Origin: Eopsaltria australis
Lineage: Eukaryota; Chordata; Aves; Passeriformes; Petroicidae
DNA: 64,000 nt
Direction of reading: 5' to 3'
Assembly: GCA_034509425.1 (NCBI GenBank)
Contig: JAVTVJ010000541.1
Coordinates: forward strand, 744,001-808,000
A model generated the notes under the pieces. That model did no database searches and had not been told where the DNA came from. It was given only the letters and a program-made list of their open reading frames with translations. Of this stretch, positions 22,560 to 33,009 are shown piece after piece. The number at the start of each line of letters is the position of its first letter. The first letter of the stretch is position 1. Position numbers and translations under genes: made by a program.

Positions 22560-22640
22560 TCTGCCACTGCATCTCCATTGAGGGTAATGTAGCTACTTGT
22601 CTTGCCAGCCCAACCACAATTTGTGCTGGTGGGATCTAGC
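22560..22640 (+). repeat. Possible ancient sauropsid repeat fragment
   Basis: CATCTCCATTGAGGGTAATG, then TAGCTACTTG, and later TTTGTGCTGGTGGGATCTAGCC, follow the order of the GCTCCATTGAAGTCAATGG element that ends in ACCAGCTGAGGATCTGGCC. The copy is highly diverged. Confidence 0.3.
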
Positions 22641-22746
22641 CAGCATGGAGCATTCCTGATCTCCATGACTCTGCTAGCTCAGATCCTGTCTTGACTCACA
22701 AGGTTTTATTGCTACCAACATATTCAGACATTTTGTTTAATCATAA

Positions 22747-22762
22747 TTTTTTTTTTTTTTTT
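22747..22762. repeat. Poly-T tract, 16 bp
   Basis: A homopolymer run of 16 T between TCATAA and GCTAGA. No SINE or retrogene body was recognised on either side, so an origin as a retroposed tail is not supported. Confidence 0.9.
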
Positions 22763-25700
22763 GCTAGACAGGTGGGAATGGCCAGGATTACTTGGCTGCT
22801 ATAGATCTTCCATTTGTCAGTTATTTGGATGAATTATAGATATTAGTAGGCTGCAAAAACAATAGTTAGGTAGAGCTTGCTTTCTTCCAGCTCATTAAAC
22901 CGTTTAGCATTGCATTACTCTCCAGTTCACATCATATGTATAATAATCTGACCATCTCTATTTGTCAAGAACTAAACTTTTACTGAAACACAAACCAACC
23001 ATGGCTTATTCACCATTAGAAGTACAGGCTATTGTATTTATTTAACAGGAGGAACATAAATCTAGGTGGAGGAACTTTAGGAGTGCTGTGGGAAAAGAGC
23101 TTTTACAGTAAGACCACCTTCTACTGTACATTTGAAGTGGTAGCTGAAGAACTAGGTATCAAACAAAAGAATTCACTGTCCCTCAGGTCCTGAGAAGTCC
23201 CAGCTGCTCCAGGGAAGGCCACGAGTAGAAGTGTGATCTTTTCAGTCATGTAGTGGCTGTTTGTGCTGCTCCCTGTGCAAAATGGTGTGGATGCAAAGAC
23301 AGGGAGGGTGGGAAGTGAAGGCGACATGGCATTTATCTGTGGGTATTCTGCATGGTGGGGGAGATGTTTTCTGCAGTGTGTAATGTCTGTTGAATGATAC
23401 GTGCTGTGAAAGTAGTTTTCAGAAAGCTCCATGGCTTACAGATTCTGCAGTGATCCTGAAGATTTGTTTCCTGAAATTACGTTTTCCCCACTTTGTCCAT
23501 CCACTCTGTGGGAAAGAAACCAAAAGGTTTCTAATATTGCTAAGAAGCTGCCCACGCACATAGGAAATTAAATTTGTTAGTGGGATTTTCCTGTTGTGAT
23601 AAGAATGGCCTCATTCAAAGAGGTGTGGTAATTCCGTGTGGCTCATTTGATAAAATTGTTTTTCTCTTTTCCCTTGGTCTGCCTCAGCTGGGGCACTCTG
23701 AGCATCTAAACAATCAAGCACATTCACTTGCTATCCTCTGCTGCAGCTGTACTTCAGAGTTGTCTGAAAACCATTTTGCTGGAGAGTTCATGTTTAAGGT
23801 AGAGTGGAGAGCAGAAATAAAATGTGAGTGGTCTGCAGTTGAGAGCAGACTGGGATGAGAGCTGTGTCCAGGCCAGGGTGTCTGGTATTGACAGGTGTGA
23901 CACAAGCAGAGAATATCCAGTGTCCTGAACTGCTGAGGGAGTCTGTGCTCTGCTTCAGTACAGTGACTCAGATTGGTGCTAGACACAGAAACCATCAGGG
24001 CAGTATAAAGAAACAGTCAGTCATATATCCTAGCTATGCCTTAGGGCATTTAGATAGGGAACAATAAGGGAAGATGCAGTTCAGAGTTCCTCTGTTTCAA
24101 GGAAATTAAGAGACTGCTGGGAGGTTAATGTGGTCTGTTGGAGAAAAGGGGAGTATGAAGAACTAAGTAGATGTAGGAAATATTTTGAAGTGTAATGCTT
24201 CTTCTTGATTCCCTGCATGCTTCCCTCCTCTTCCCCAGGGTCAATTTTACCAGTGTTGCTTTCCAACAGAAAATCTAAAGTTCAAGAAAACTACATTTTC
24301 AAACAGTAGGATACTGAATAGGTACCAGAGTGGCCCACCAGAGTGGCCCAGCTGCTTCTGCAACTTGACCCAAAAGCTAGAGTCAGAGTTCACTGTACCA
24401 CTGTAAATTTTTTGGCTCAAGCTCAACTTTTCTCTTTCTTTTCTAAAAGGGGAACAGGTCGATGTTCAGGAGGCAGCAACTAAGTCATCAGCCTTGTCTT
24501 TTTACATTCAGTCCAGCATCCATAGAAAGCATTACCTGACCTAGCTCCATGGTGGCTGAGAAAATACAGAGGCTTTTATAAAGTACAGAATGTGATGTCT
24601 CATTTGTTTCAAACTGCAATTTTTTTCTGGCATAAAAGAAAAACTCTGTGGGGATAAGTAAGCTGTGTAATTTTAAAGTAAGATTAATCAACGTCCTTTG
24701 CTCCTACTCACTGAGCCATTCTTCACCTTCAGGAACACCATGAGGTTGCAATCTGCTCCTCAATTCATCCTATGGCTGGTTCATGACAAGTCTCCAAACC
24801 TGCAGTGCATCATTAGCTCTGGCAGCGTGTGGGTAAACATCCTCTGAGAAACTAAAGCTTGGGCCTGAAGGAAACGCCCCATGATTTTGTTGCTGGGGGA
24901 ACCAGAGAGCTGTTTAACCTTCCATTTCCTACATGGAGAAGTGGTCAGCTGTGGCCCAGTGTTACTGTTATCTGGAAGACTTGAGACTGTTGGCTAAGTC
25001 TGGTGTCTGAACTGGAAGTGAACTGGATTCTATGCAGACTGGGTCTTTTTTGGCTTTAGCAAGAGCAGAATTAGGACAGCTGAACTTGAGATGCTAGGTC
25101 AGAGGATGCCAGATGGGAATGTAGCTCTTCTCTGCAACTGCCTTCACAGTATCTACATGAAGTCTGACCTCTGGGAGAGGACCTTGGCTATTAGGTACGA
25201 GGTGTCTGTAAACACAAAACAGTATCAAAAAGGCCAGGCAGGCCTGGCTGAAATGCTGCCAGTGTTGCTAGTGCGATGGCTTCTGTTTCAATCACTTGGA
25301 GAGGTGTCCTGCGTGATTTAACCTCACAATGTAATGTTGTCATGGCTGAGCTGTATGCAATGTTCAGAAAAAAGATAAGGTTTTGAGTGAGAGAGCAAGA
25401 CACACTTTACCTCTAGGTTTATTAGATCAGTAGCTGTTTCTATTGCCACATGTTTGCAGCTGCCTGGCAAGGAGTAGCCACTCAAGACTTACTAGAGGTT
25501 GCAGAGGTCAGAAGCTGTTGGGAAAGCCCTGAGCTGCCCTGGGTGGTGCTGTGAGAGCCAGGGATGCGTGTGCTCACGCACACATGCTGGCCAGCTTGAG
25601 GCAGAGGTTCCCAAAGGGCTGTGCAAAAAATAACTTGAAAAAGGAAACAGTGTTGTTGAGAATATTTTCAGAATGCAAAATAAACTCTGATCCAAGAAAA

Positions 25701-25854
25701 GGTATTGCTTTGGAAGGAAGCCAGAAAGCAAATACAGCCATGACCTGCAATGACCACAGCTTCTCTCTTCTGATCCTGGCTGCCTTCTGGCCTTCCCAGG
25801 GAGTGCAGTACTGATTAAAGAGAAGGCCAGCAGCTTCTCTTCATATTTATCCCT
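22763..25854. other. Spacer, no gene seen
   Basis: Non-coding, with overlapping short ORFs on both strands (23121-23432, 23574-23858, 23714-23995) but no domains. A perfect 13-bp tandem duplication lies at 24325-24350 and is listed separately. Confidence 0.5.
24325..24350. repeat. 13-bp perfect tandem duplication
   Basis: CCAGAGTGGCCCA occurs twice head to tail with no mismatch. Confidence 0.95.
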
Positions 25855-26253
25855 ATGGTGAAAAGATCAGACAGTCAGGGTGCTGGGACTGAGCAGTGTA
25901 TTGGCTCAGTGAATAAAAAACCTGGCAAAAAAATCCCACCCTGCACTTATAAGCTTCCTCTTGTAGGGAGGGATGAGAAATGCTGCAGAAAAATGTGCTC
26001 ACTAGACAAGAGCAAAACATGTAAGAGCTGTCTCTTCTCCAAATACAAATTCACTGCAGTCATTCAAGGGTATGGTTATTTTAGTAAGAAAGAGCCATTT
26101 TTATTAAATTATGTCAAAGAAGTTACCTTTAAGATTCATAAAAAAGGGAAGCGTTACAGGATTCATTCAGGATTTTTTCCAAGGAGTAGATCAGTCTGTA
26201 ACTATTATGTAAGCAACTTCAATCTCTTCATGGTGCTGGACTCAAAGCAATGA
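25855..26253 (+). other. Orphan ORF, 132 codons, unrecognised
   Basis: The frame encodes a lysine- and cysteine-rich peptide with a run of six Cys at residues 39-58 (CTYKL...KCCRKMC...CKSC) and a basic segment KEVTFKIHKKGKRYRI. I recognise no family. It has no signal peptide, no strong Kozak context and no evident splice partners. Roughly two ORFs of at least this length are expected by chance in a 64-kb, six-frame search at about 41% GC, so it is probably not a gene. An overlapping opposite ORF lies at 26205-26402. Confidence 0.15.
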
Positions 26254-27889
26254 TGTGTCCTTGTAAACAGACTGATGCACCATTCCTCGTGGTCTATGGG
26301 GTTCTCCCTCTTGATTGAACAAGACTTAGACAAAATCTTAGCTGTTTTAATTAAGAGTGGAGGGGGAAAAAGGCAAGATAAGAAACACCTCAATGGAAAC
26401 AATCAACTTCAAAACTTCAACACTGTAGCAGCACATCTCAGCCCCTTTAATTGCTTTCAGAGACTCCATCTGGAGTCATTAGCAGTGTTCTTTCCAGAGC
26501 ATCAGTATTCCAAGTATGATGGTGCATGTTCTCTCTGTCTGAGCTGCCTCTCTACTGCTCTTCTGAAGGGTGGCCTTCACTGGAGAGCATTCAACTTGCA
26601 TGAAAGTTAATATTCCTCGGCCTTCAGTTGTGCCCAGTAGTGGGTGCTCCATCTTCCAAGGCTTTTAGACTTGACTCTCCAGTTCTCCATCACTGGAAGA
26701 GGTGGGAGGTGATTTTTCAGAAAACCTGGACTTAGGCTTGCATATTTCAGCTTTGACTCGCTTTTGAACCTCCAGACAGATCTCAGGAGCAGGACAGGGC
26801 TGTATGTAGCAGAGTGGGAATCATGTAGTTAGAAAGGCTGGTGGAAGTACTTCTAGTATAAGAAATAGTTCTTTTGATAAGACATCTTTTAAAAATAATC
26901 TTGACATGAGCAGTTTTGTCTTGATGACAGCACAGGTGTGTCAGGCAGAGTGTTTTGTTATCTGTGTTCTGGGAGTTAATGACTTCAGAACCCTGACAAA
27001 CAGCACACACCCCATTTTATTGGAACTAATTAGCCACCAGTGCAGCAGTGTGTTCAAAATTATGTATTCCTCTCACTGAGCTCAAAGAGCTGCCCTTGTT
27101 TCACATCTGTGTCTGATTATGCCTCTTGAACTCTAAGGCAGCTGTCTTGCAGGTTCATTTTCTGTAGGAACTCAGGAAATTACTCAGGAAAGCCACTGAC
27201 ACTACCTACCACTTACTGCCAGATCTCTTTCACTGCTCATGTGAAGAAGCCTATTACCAGGAACTGCTGGCACGCAGCGTGCTCCATGGCAGCCCAGCAA
27301 TTAGAGTGGAATTTATAAAGAATGATTGCAAGAGCCTCTAAATGTTACCAATTGATGCGTGTTCTTTTGGCTCTTGGAGGGCTCCCCAAAGGCTCCAGTC
27401 CTTCCCTCCCACCGACAAATAATATGGGATTCTACAAATCACACTGAGATCACAATGGGATTGATTAGGTGTAAGGGAGATAATATATGAAGGAGGATGT
27501 AAAGTGATACTTACTTGCAGATCATTAGTATGGAGAGGGACTTGATTGTTGTAATATTGACTCAAAATGTTGGCATTGGTTTTTCTGCATGGAGCAGCCC
27601 GTGAAATCCTGCAAAAAATCACTGCTTCTCTTTTTATTCCATTTTAATATAGAAAAAGATAAGTGACTTGGAACAACTGAAACCTGAAACTCATTCGTTG
27701 TCTGGTTATTTTCCTGGCAAAAATGAATTGAAGGACAAAAAGTGATTTCTTAAGTGCTTTGCAACAAATACACTGTAATTTCTTCCAAAGGGCATGTAGC
27801 CCACCAGAGTTGATTTGAATGAGAATTTAGGGCTTCTGATGGTGTTGGTTAACTCATCCCTTTAATTCTCAATGTAATGCTTTGGGCTA
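26254..27889. other. Spacer, no gene seen
   Basis: Non-coding. ORFs at 26275-26610 (plus) and 27338-27622 (minus) show no domains. No repeat was identified. Confidence 0.5.
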
Positions 27890-27962
27890 TGATTTCATCT
27901 GATCTCAATGCTAAGCAAGAGTCAATCATGCCAAAACTTGTAAAGAAAGCAGACAAGAACAG
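27890..27962 (+). repeat. 5S-rRNA-derived SINE or pseudogene fragment
   Basis: The strings TTTCATCTGATCTC and, after three bases, GCTAAGCA, followed by GAGTC and, further on, ACTTGTAAAG, line up in order and spacing with vertebrate 5S rRNA (CGTCTGATCTC, GCTAAGCAGGGTC, ACTTGGATG). The copy covers about the middle half of 5S, including the A-box region of the internal promoter, with many substitutions. It is too damaged to be a functional 5S gene. It may be the 5S-derived head of a SINE3-type element such as AmnSINE1, but I could not confirm the downstream tRNA-like and core parts. Confidence 0.55.
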
Positions 27963-28072
27963 GTGTTTCATGAAATGGTGTTGGTTTATTGAGATATTTT
28001 ATTCATTAAATCAATGTCCCAGCAAAGTTCTACACTCACTGTGCTACTGAAGTTGCTTGGTGATGGTTTAAA

Positions 28073-28107
28073 AATCTGGTTTTTACCAGATTGTTTTTCT
28101 GGTAAAA
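28073..28107. other. Two overlapping mutually exclusive hairpins
   Basis: AATCTGGT (28073-28080) pairs with ACCAGATT (28085-28092) over a four-T loop. TTTTACCAG (28081-28089) can instead pair with CTGGTAAAA (28099-28107). Both stems are perfect and short. There is no evidence of transcription. Confidence 0.5.
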
Positions 28108-29850
28108 GGAAACATTTTTTTAAAAGCACAGCATTATTTGTTTGTACATCCTTGCCAAATAAGCTTTGGTAGCTTTTCTTATGTTTTCTTCTTGATTTTG
28201 GCACTCTGTAGCTATGACAATGCTCTTGATTCAGAAGAGAAACAGTGCTCTGGCAGTGTAACCCTCCAGGCTGAGAAGGTGTTTGGAGACATGGCATTTC
28301 TTACTGCAATGTGTGATGTTTAGCTGCAGAGATTCCTATGTGTGTCAGAACAGGATCTGCTTTTCTGGCTCGTTCGACCTCTTTGACTTTCATTCCCTTT
28401 TGGCACATTGCAGAGCATATCCCTGTGTTAAAATTGCTGCAGACTTGGGCTAGAAAAAGGTGACTTAGGGCTGTACCCTAAGGGGCAGCAGAGGAAAGCT
28501 GATGTTTGCATGGTTGGCTTTGCAGATTGTCCTTAGCATGAGCAGAACTGTAGGGAGACATCAGGGGATGGGGCAATGACACACACACACCTCTGCAGAG
28601 GAGGAGGTGAAGGTTTCAGGCTATGAAAGGCAGGCAAAAAAAGCAAGGGGTATGTCCTTGGAAGGGTCTGATGACTTGCCTGATCAGAGGCAGTATAGAC
28701 CAGAGGATGGCAAGCCCAAGTGCCCAAAGAAGAGGCCCAGAAGAAGACTGTGTTGTTAGTTGACCTTTGTGTAACAGATGCTAAAAGTAGTAACGTCTCT
28801 ACTGTTTGGGTTGAAAGTGTGTGTTTAAATCCTTCTCTTACTTCTTTATTGATGCAGGGGCTTTACCAGGAATAGCTCCTCCTGCCCTGCCTGTATGGAG
28901 TCCTGTGTACCTACTTATGGTCACCTTCTATAGGCACAGGGGGCTCCTGCCTCCCTGTCTGACCTGCTGAGCCCTACTGGGGTCAAGTAAAGGGAGAAAC
29001 ACAGCAAAAAAGATTTTGTGGATCCAGTAACAGTCATCTGGCTTTTAAAGCTTTCCAAGATTTCCTGGAAGCTAGAGAGCTGTAATCAACCAAGTCTGAG
29101 CACTGGACAAATGCACTGAAGTGTTTGGGTTGGTTTCTTTTTTCTCCCTCTCTTTTAATTTAAAAATTATTTGTTGGAGGAACAGACTAAATTAAATCAA
29201 ATTGCCAAAAGACCACAGGGGAGCTCTGCAAGGTCTTTCTTAAACTGAGTATATAAACTTTAGCTCCCATTGGTTGGGCAGCTTTGGAGTCTTTAATCTT
29301 TGTTGCTGTTTATTTTTCATAGCTGTCACTCTCTGTAATTCTAATTATTGGTTTTGTTAGTGGAGTCATGAAGTGTCCTGCTGGCTCAGAGGCTGATGCA
29401 TGGGAACCTTAAATTGACTGACTGAGTCGTGACAAGTGCATATCACTCCAGTCTCCACAAACTCCTCTGCAGGACTTGAAACAGCCTTAACAATTATTTG
29501 GCCAGCTAAAAAGGAGACAGTACCAAAATTAATAAAATGTGTTTCAGTAAAGCAATTTCCTTTGCCTTTCCCCATCCTACTTCCCTACTTTATTTCACCT
29601 TTTGTCCCCTCAGAAGTTAATTTTTAAATTAAAGAATGCATGCTACATGATACAGCTTTGGGTTTTTAAGTGAGCCTAGAGCCGAAATCAGAGAGGCAGA
29701 GGGAATTCAGTTTGACCTCAGCACTAGCCAGGCATGGAGCAAGCACACAGGCACACAGGTGAGCTGAAGAGGTAGTGTGACATTGCAGATGGCCAAAGGT
29801 TGCTGGGTGGACATGGATCCACCAGCTCAGTAATATGTGATCTGCCCTTC
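28108..29850. other. Spacer, no gene seen
   Basis: Non-coding. A compact AT-rich block at 29141-29350 includes TATATAAAC at 29251 and CCCATTGGTTGG at 29266, suggestive of promoter parts but in the wrong spacing for a classical CCAAT/TATA promoter. A (CA)n run of 12 bp lies near 28578-28590. Confidence 0.45.
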
Positions 29851-29879
29851 CTTCAAGGTGCAGGCTGTGCACCTTGAAG
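29851..29879. other. Perfect 12-bp inverted repeat with 5-base loop
   Basis: CTTCAAGGTGCA (29851-29862) is the exact reverse complement of TGCACCTTGAAG (29868-29879), separated by GGCTG. This is too short for a microRNA precursor. It contains CAAGGTGCA/TGCACCTTG, which resembles a nuclear-receptor half site (AAGGTCA/AAGGTGC) in inverted arrangement. Confidence 0.7.
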
Positions 29880-32800
29880 TGCACACCAAGACTGTCCAGA
29901 GGGTGCTGCTTTTCTGGTAGTTTTTAAAGCTCCATGCAAAGAAAAATATTTCAGATTCCTTTCAGAGTTCCCTTCAAGGAAACAATCTTATCTAAAACAA
30001 CCTTTTACCTTTCCTTGCAGATGTGCAGGAGGAGGTTGAAGACTAAGTGTGGTGCAAGGTGAGTGGGAGTTACCTGGGATCTTCTTGGGATGCCATCCTT
30101 TCTTGCTATCCAAATACCAAGTAGAGAGGATGAAGGCAGGATGGTGTTGACTTCATGTGCGAGGGTTCAGCAAAACTGCATTGGATGATGGTGACAAAGG
30201 GTAAGGGGGTTTGCAACTCAGATGATCACAGGATCACAGCTTCACAGTGACCTTGACATTGTCCCAGCACTCAGTGTGGATGTGCTGCTGACTTAGGAGC
30301 CCAGCCTTTGCTTTCAGCTGTGGCAGGGGTTGGTATGTGCCTGCATGTTGACTTTTGCAAATGCTAACAAGTCCCATAGTCTTACACTGTTTGCTGCCTG
30401 TGTTGATGGTGTGCTGCCAAATTTAGGATGCTCCTACTAGTTCAGGAATTAGTACTAGTGTGACAGGCATTTAATTATCACATGGAGCTGCTATGACTGC
30501 AAGCAGGCAGAGCCAGAGATGTAAATCTGAATGAGTATCTCATCCTTGGGCAGTTATTTGCCTCATGTATCAACGTGACACATCAAATGCTTTGAAATAC
30601 TCAGTGTACTGATATGTCTGGATGCAAATGAATTCTTGCCTGTCTGTACCTCACCTCTTGGCTGCAGCATGAAGATATTTGCTAGGCTCAGTCCATCATC
30701 CTAAAATTGCCTGGATTGTCCTGGCTGTGTCTCCAGGCACAGCTATTCACCCCAATGTGAGTAACTGTAGCCTGCTGTTTTTGCACTTCACTGCAAGCTT
30801 AGCTACTGCCTCCAACAAACTATCACCAATTCCTGGTACAGGACAGTTTAGCAAAAAAGACTTTACAACAGCTAATGTCTGCATCCAGCTCACAGTCCTG
30901 CATCAGGACAAGCAGGATCCCACATTTACTCCTGCTCCACTGGCTGTATGAAGTAGATTTGTTAGGTATTTTTCAGCACTACCAAAACATTTAGGGATTC
31001 TCAAGGACTCTGAGAGTTAACCAACAGAATTCTGGATATCTGCAAAGAACTTTTAGCTGAGATTAGTTATTTTGCTTACTTATGTGTTGAACATGAATAG
31101 CCCTAGGCAAGCTGTGATGAAGAGCAGGCTGGACAAACAACTAATGCTGTTAATATTGACCCAGAGCTCCATTTAGTTTTGCCACCCCCTTTAAAAGGAA
31201 GCAATCAAAAGAAATCACTGTGAGATCCTGAAGGCTGCTTGTTTGTTTTTTCACATGCTGCTCAGCTTGGGAGGTGAAAATACCCCTCAGATTGATTTCC
31301 TCTTTCTCAGACGTTGATCAGTTCTTGATGGCTTTGCATTTTTAGTGCTGGAAGGGCAATGTTGCAATACACCTCCCAGAGGTCATGAAAAACATTCTGG
31401 TTGAAGAAAGTTTGGGACACCTTTTAAAGGTTTTTTTTTGTTTATTTTTTTTTATTATTTTGCCAGGTCACACTGCTGAGCTTTGTTTTAAGATTTTTTT
31501 TTTAATAACTGGCTATTCCTACATGTGATTATCACTCATCACCTCTGGTGATGCATGGATTATCTAGCAGGTAATTTTGCAGTCTAAAATCTACCGAGTG
31601 GACTTCGGAAAGCTTTTTCAGCAGGGTGGTGTTTTCTAGACAATGGTATATAAATGCCATTTCCAAGTGTGACTGCTGTTATTATTCCCAGATGTTCCAG
31701 CCCTTTAGTTGCCTAAATATAGCTGTTGATGAAGCGTTTTAGGTTTTCAGGGCAGAAGGTCAGCTTGAAAAGGACTCAGAGTTGTAAAGTAAGCAATTTC
31801 TGGATTTTCAGTCTTATCAGCTCTCACTTTGAGTGTGATGGGGATGCCTTTAAGCTGCTTTTGTCAAATTTGGGAGATAAAACTGGCATTTCTGGGGTCT
31901 GTCTCATAGAAAGAAATGCTAAGGTGTGTGTCAGTTTGGGTCACAAGTTTCATTGGTGTAAATTTGTTCCATTTTATTGACATAGTAGAGCTAATGTGAT
32001 TTCCTCTGTATTCTCCTGGCAACATCAGTAGAAGAGTTTGAACTTTGAATGGGAAATGTCGAAAATACAGTCACCTCCTCATCTTGCCATGTGGGCAAGG
32101 AGCAAGTGAAGAGGTGATGCCTTCTTTGGAGCCAGAGCATTGACATCCTTCATTTGAAGAATAAGCCTAGGTTGACATGGGGTCAGCAGCAGAACTTTGG
32201 ATTTCAGTGAACCTGAGGGAAAGCTACACCCAACCTGATGAGCTGCAGCTTGATCTTGTGTCACACTTCAATATTTATGTACTGAAGGCTCTTTGTTTAA
32301 TGGCAAATATTGTCCTTTTCCCATCATGACTGTCATGTAGCCATCTGTGTTAGCTAGGCTTGCACCTTTTATGTGTCATAAAAAACGTGCATATTGTAGT
32401 TTGATATGCTGGAGCATAATAAAAAGGTATGTGCAGTGAACAGAGCTGTAGGAAAAATGGGGTTGTGATCTTGTCATTAAAGAAGGCAGTGGAAAAGGCC
32501 CTAGTCTTGGCCAATGACCTCATTCTGACTCCTATATTAGAAGAGCACTGACTGTGTCCTTCCTATGTACATTATTAAATATAAGCCTATGCTTTCATTT
32601 TACCCTTTCCTGTCTTATCCACTTTTCAAGATTCTTTTTTCTTTCTCATTTAGCAGTCATTCTCTAGTTTATTTTAAAATGTCTTTTCGTAGAACTGTAA
32701 CTGGACACTTCCTACCTGACCCTACCTCTTCCTCTTGCATCTCCCTGTGAAACAAGGCAACTTTTCACCTATAAACCAAAAAGAGTTAACCAGGAGCATC

Positions 32801-32941
32801 TGGCAGAATCACATACTTTTCAGTCAAAAGGTTCTGACAAACTCTCTATTTTCTACATAAAGTACATATTTTTCATATGTTCTAAAAATTTCTCTTTCTC
32901 AAGGATCTGACTTCTGTCCAGAAAAAGAATTCTGACAAATT
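29880..32941. other. Spacer, no gene seen
   Basis: Non-coding. T-rich runs lie at 31432-31460 and 31494-31504. ORFs at 30679-30951 and 31726-31980 have no domains. Confidence 0.5.
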
Positions 32942-33009
32942 TTTTCAACCAGACCTAATTTTTCTTCATCAGGAATTTTCAACCAGTCCTAATTTTTCTT
33001 CATAAGGAT
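32942..33009. repeat. 34-bp tandem duplication
   Basis: A unit beginning TTTTCAACCAGACCTAAT at 32942 repeats at 32976 as TTTTCAACCAGTCCTAAT. Both continue into TTTTTCTTCAT. The copies differ at about three positions. Confidence 0.9.

Noticed and set aside
25155..25185. Possible fourth CR1 copy (GAAGTCTGACCTCTGGGAG)
   Set aside because: Only one short block matches and no flanking CR1 landmarks are present.
29245..29280. TATA plus CCAAT-like promoter (TATATAAAC and CCCATTGGTT)
   Set aside because: The two motifs are only about 10 bp apart, unlike a CCAAT/TATA promoter, and no exon follows.
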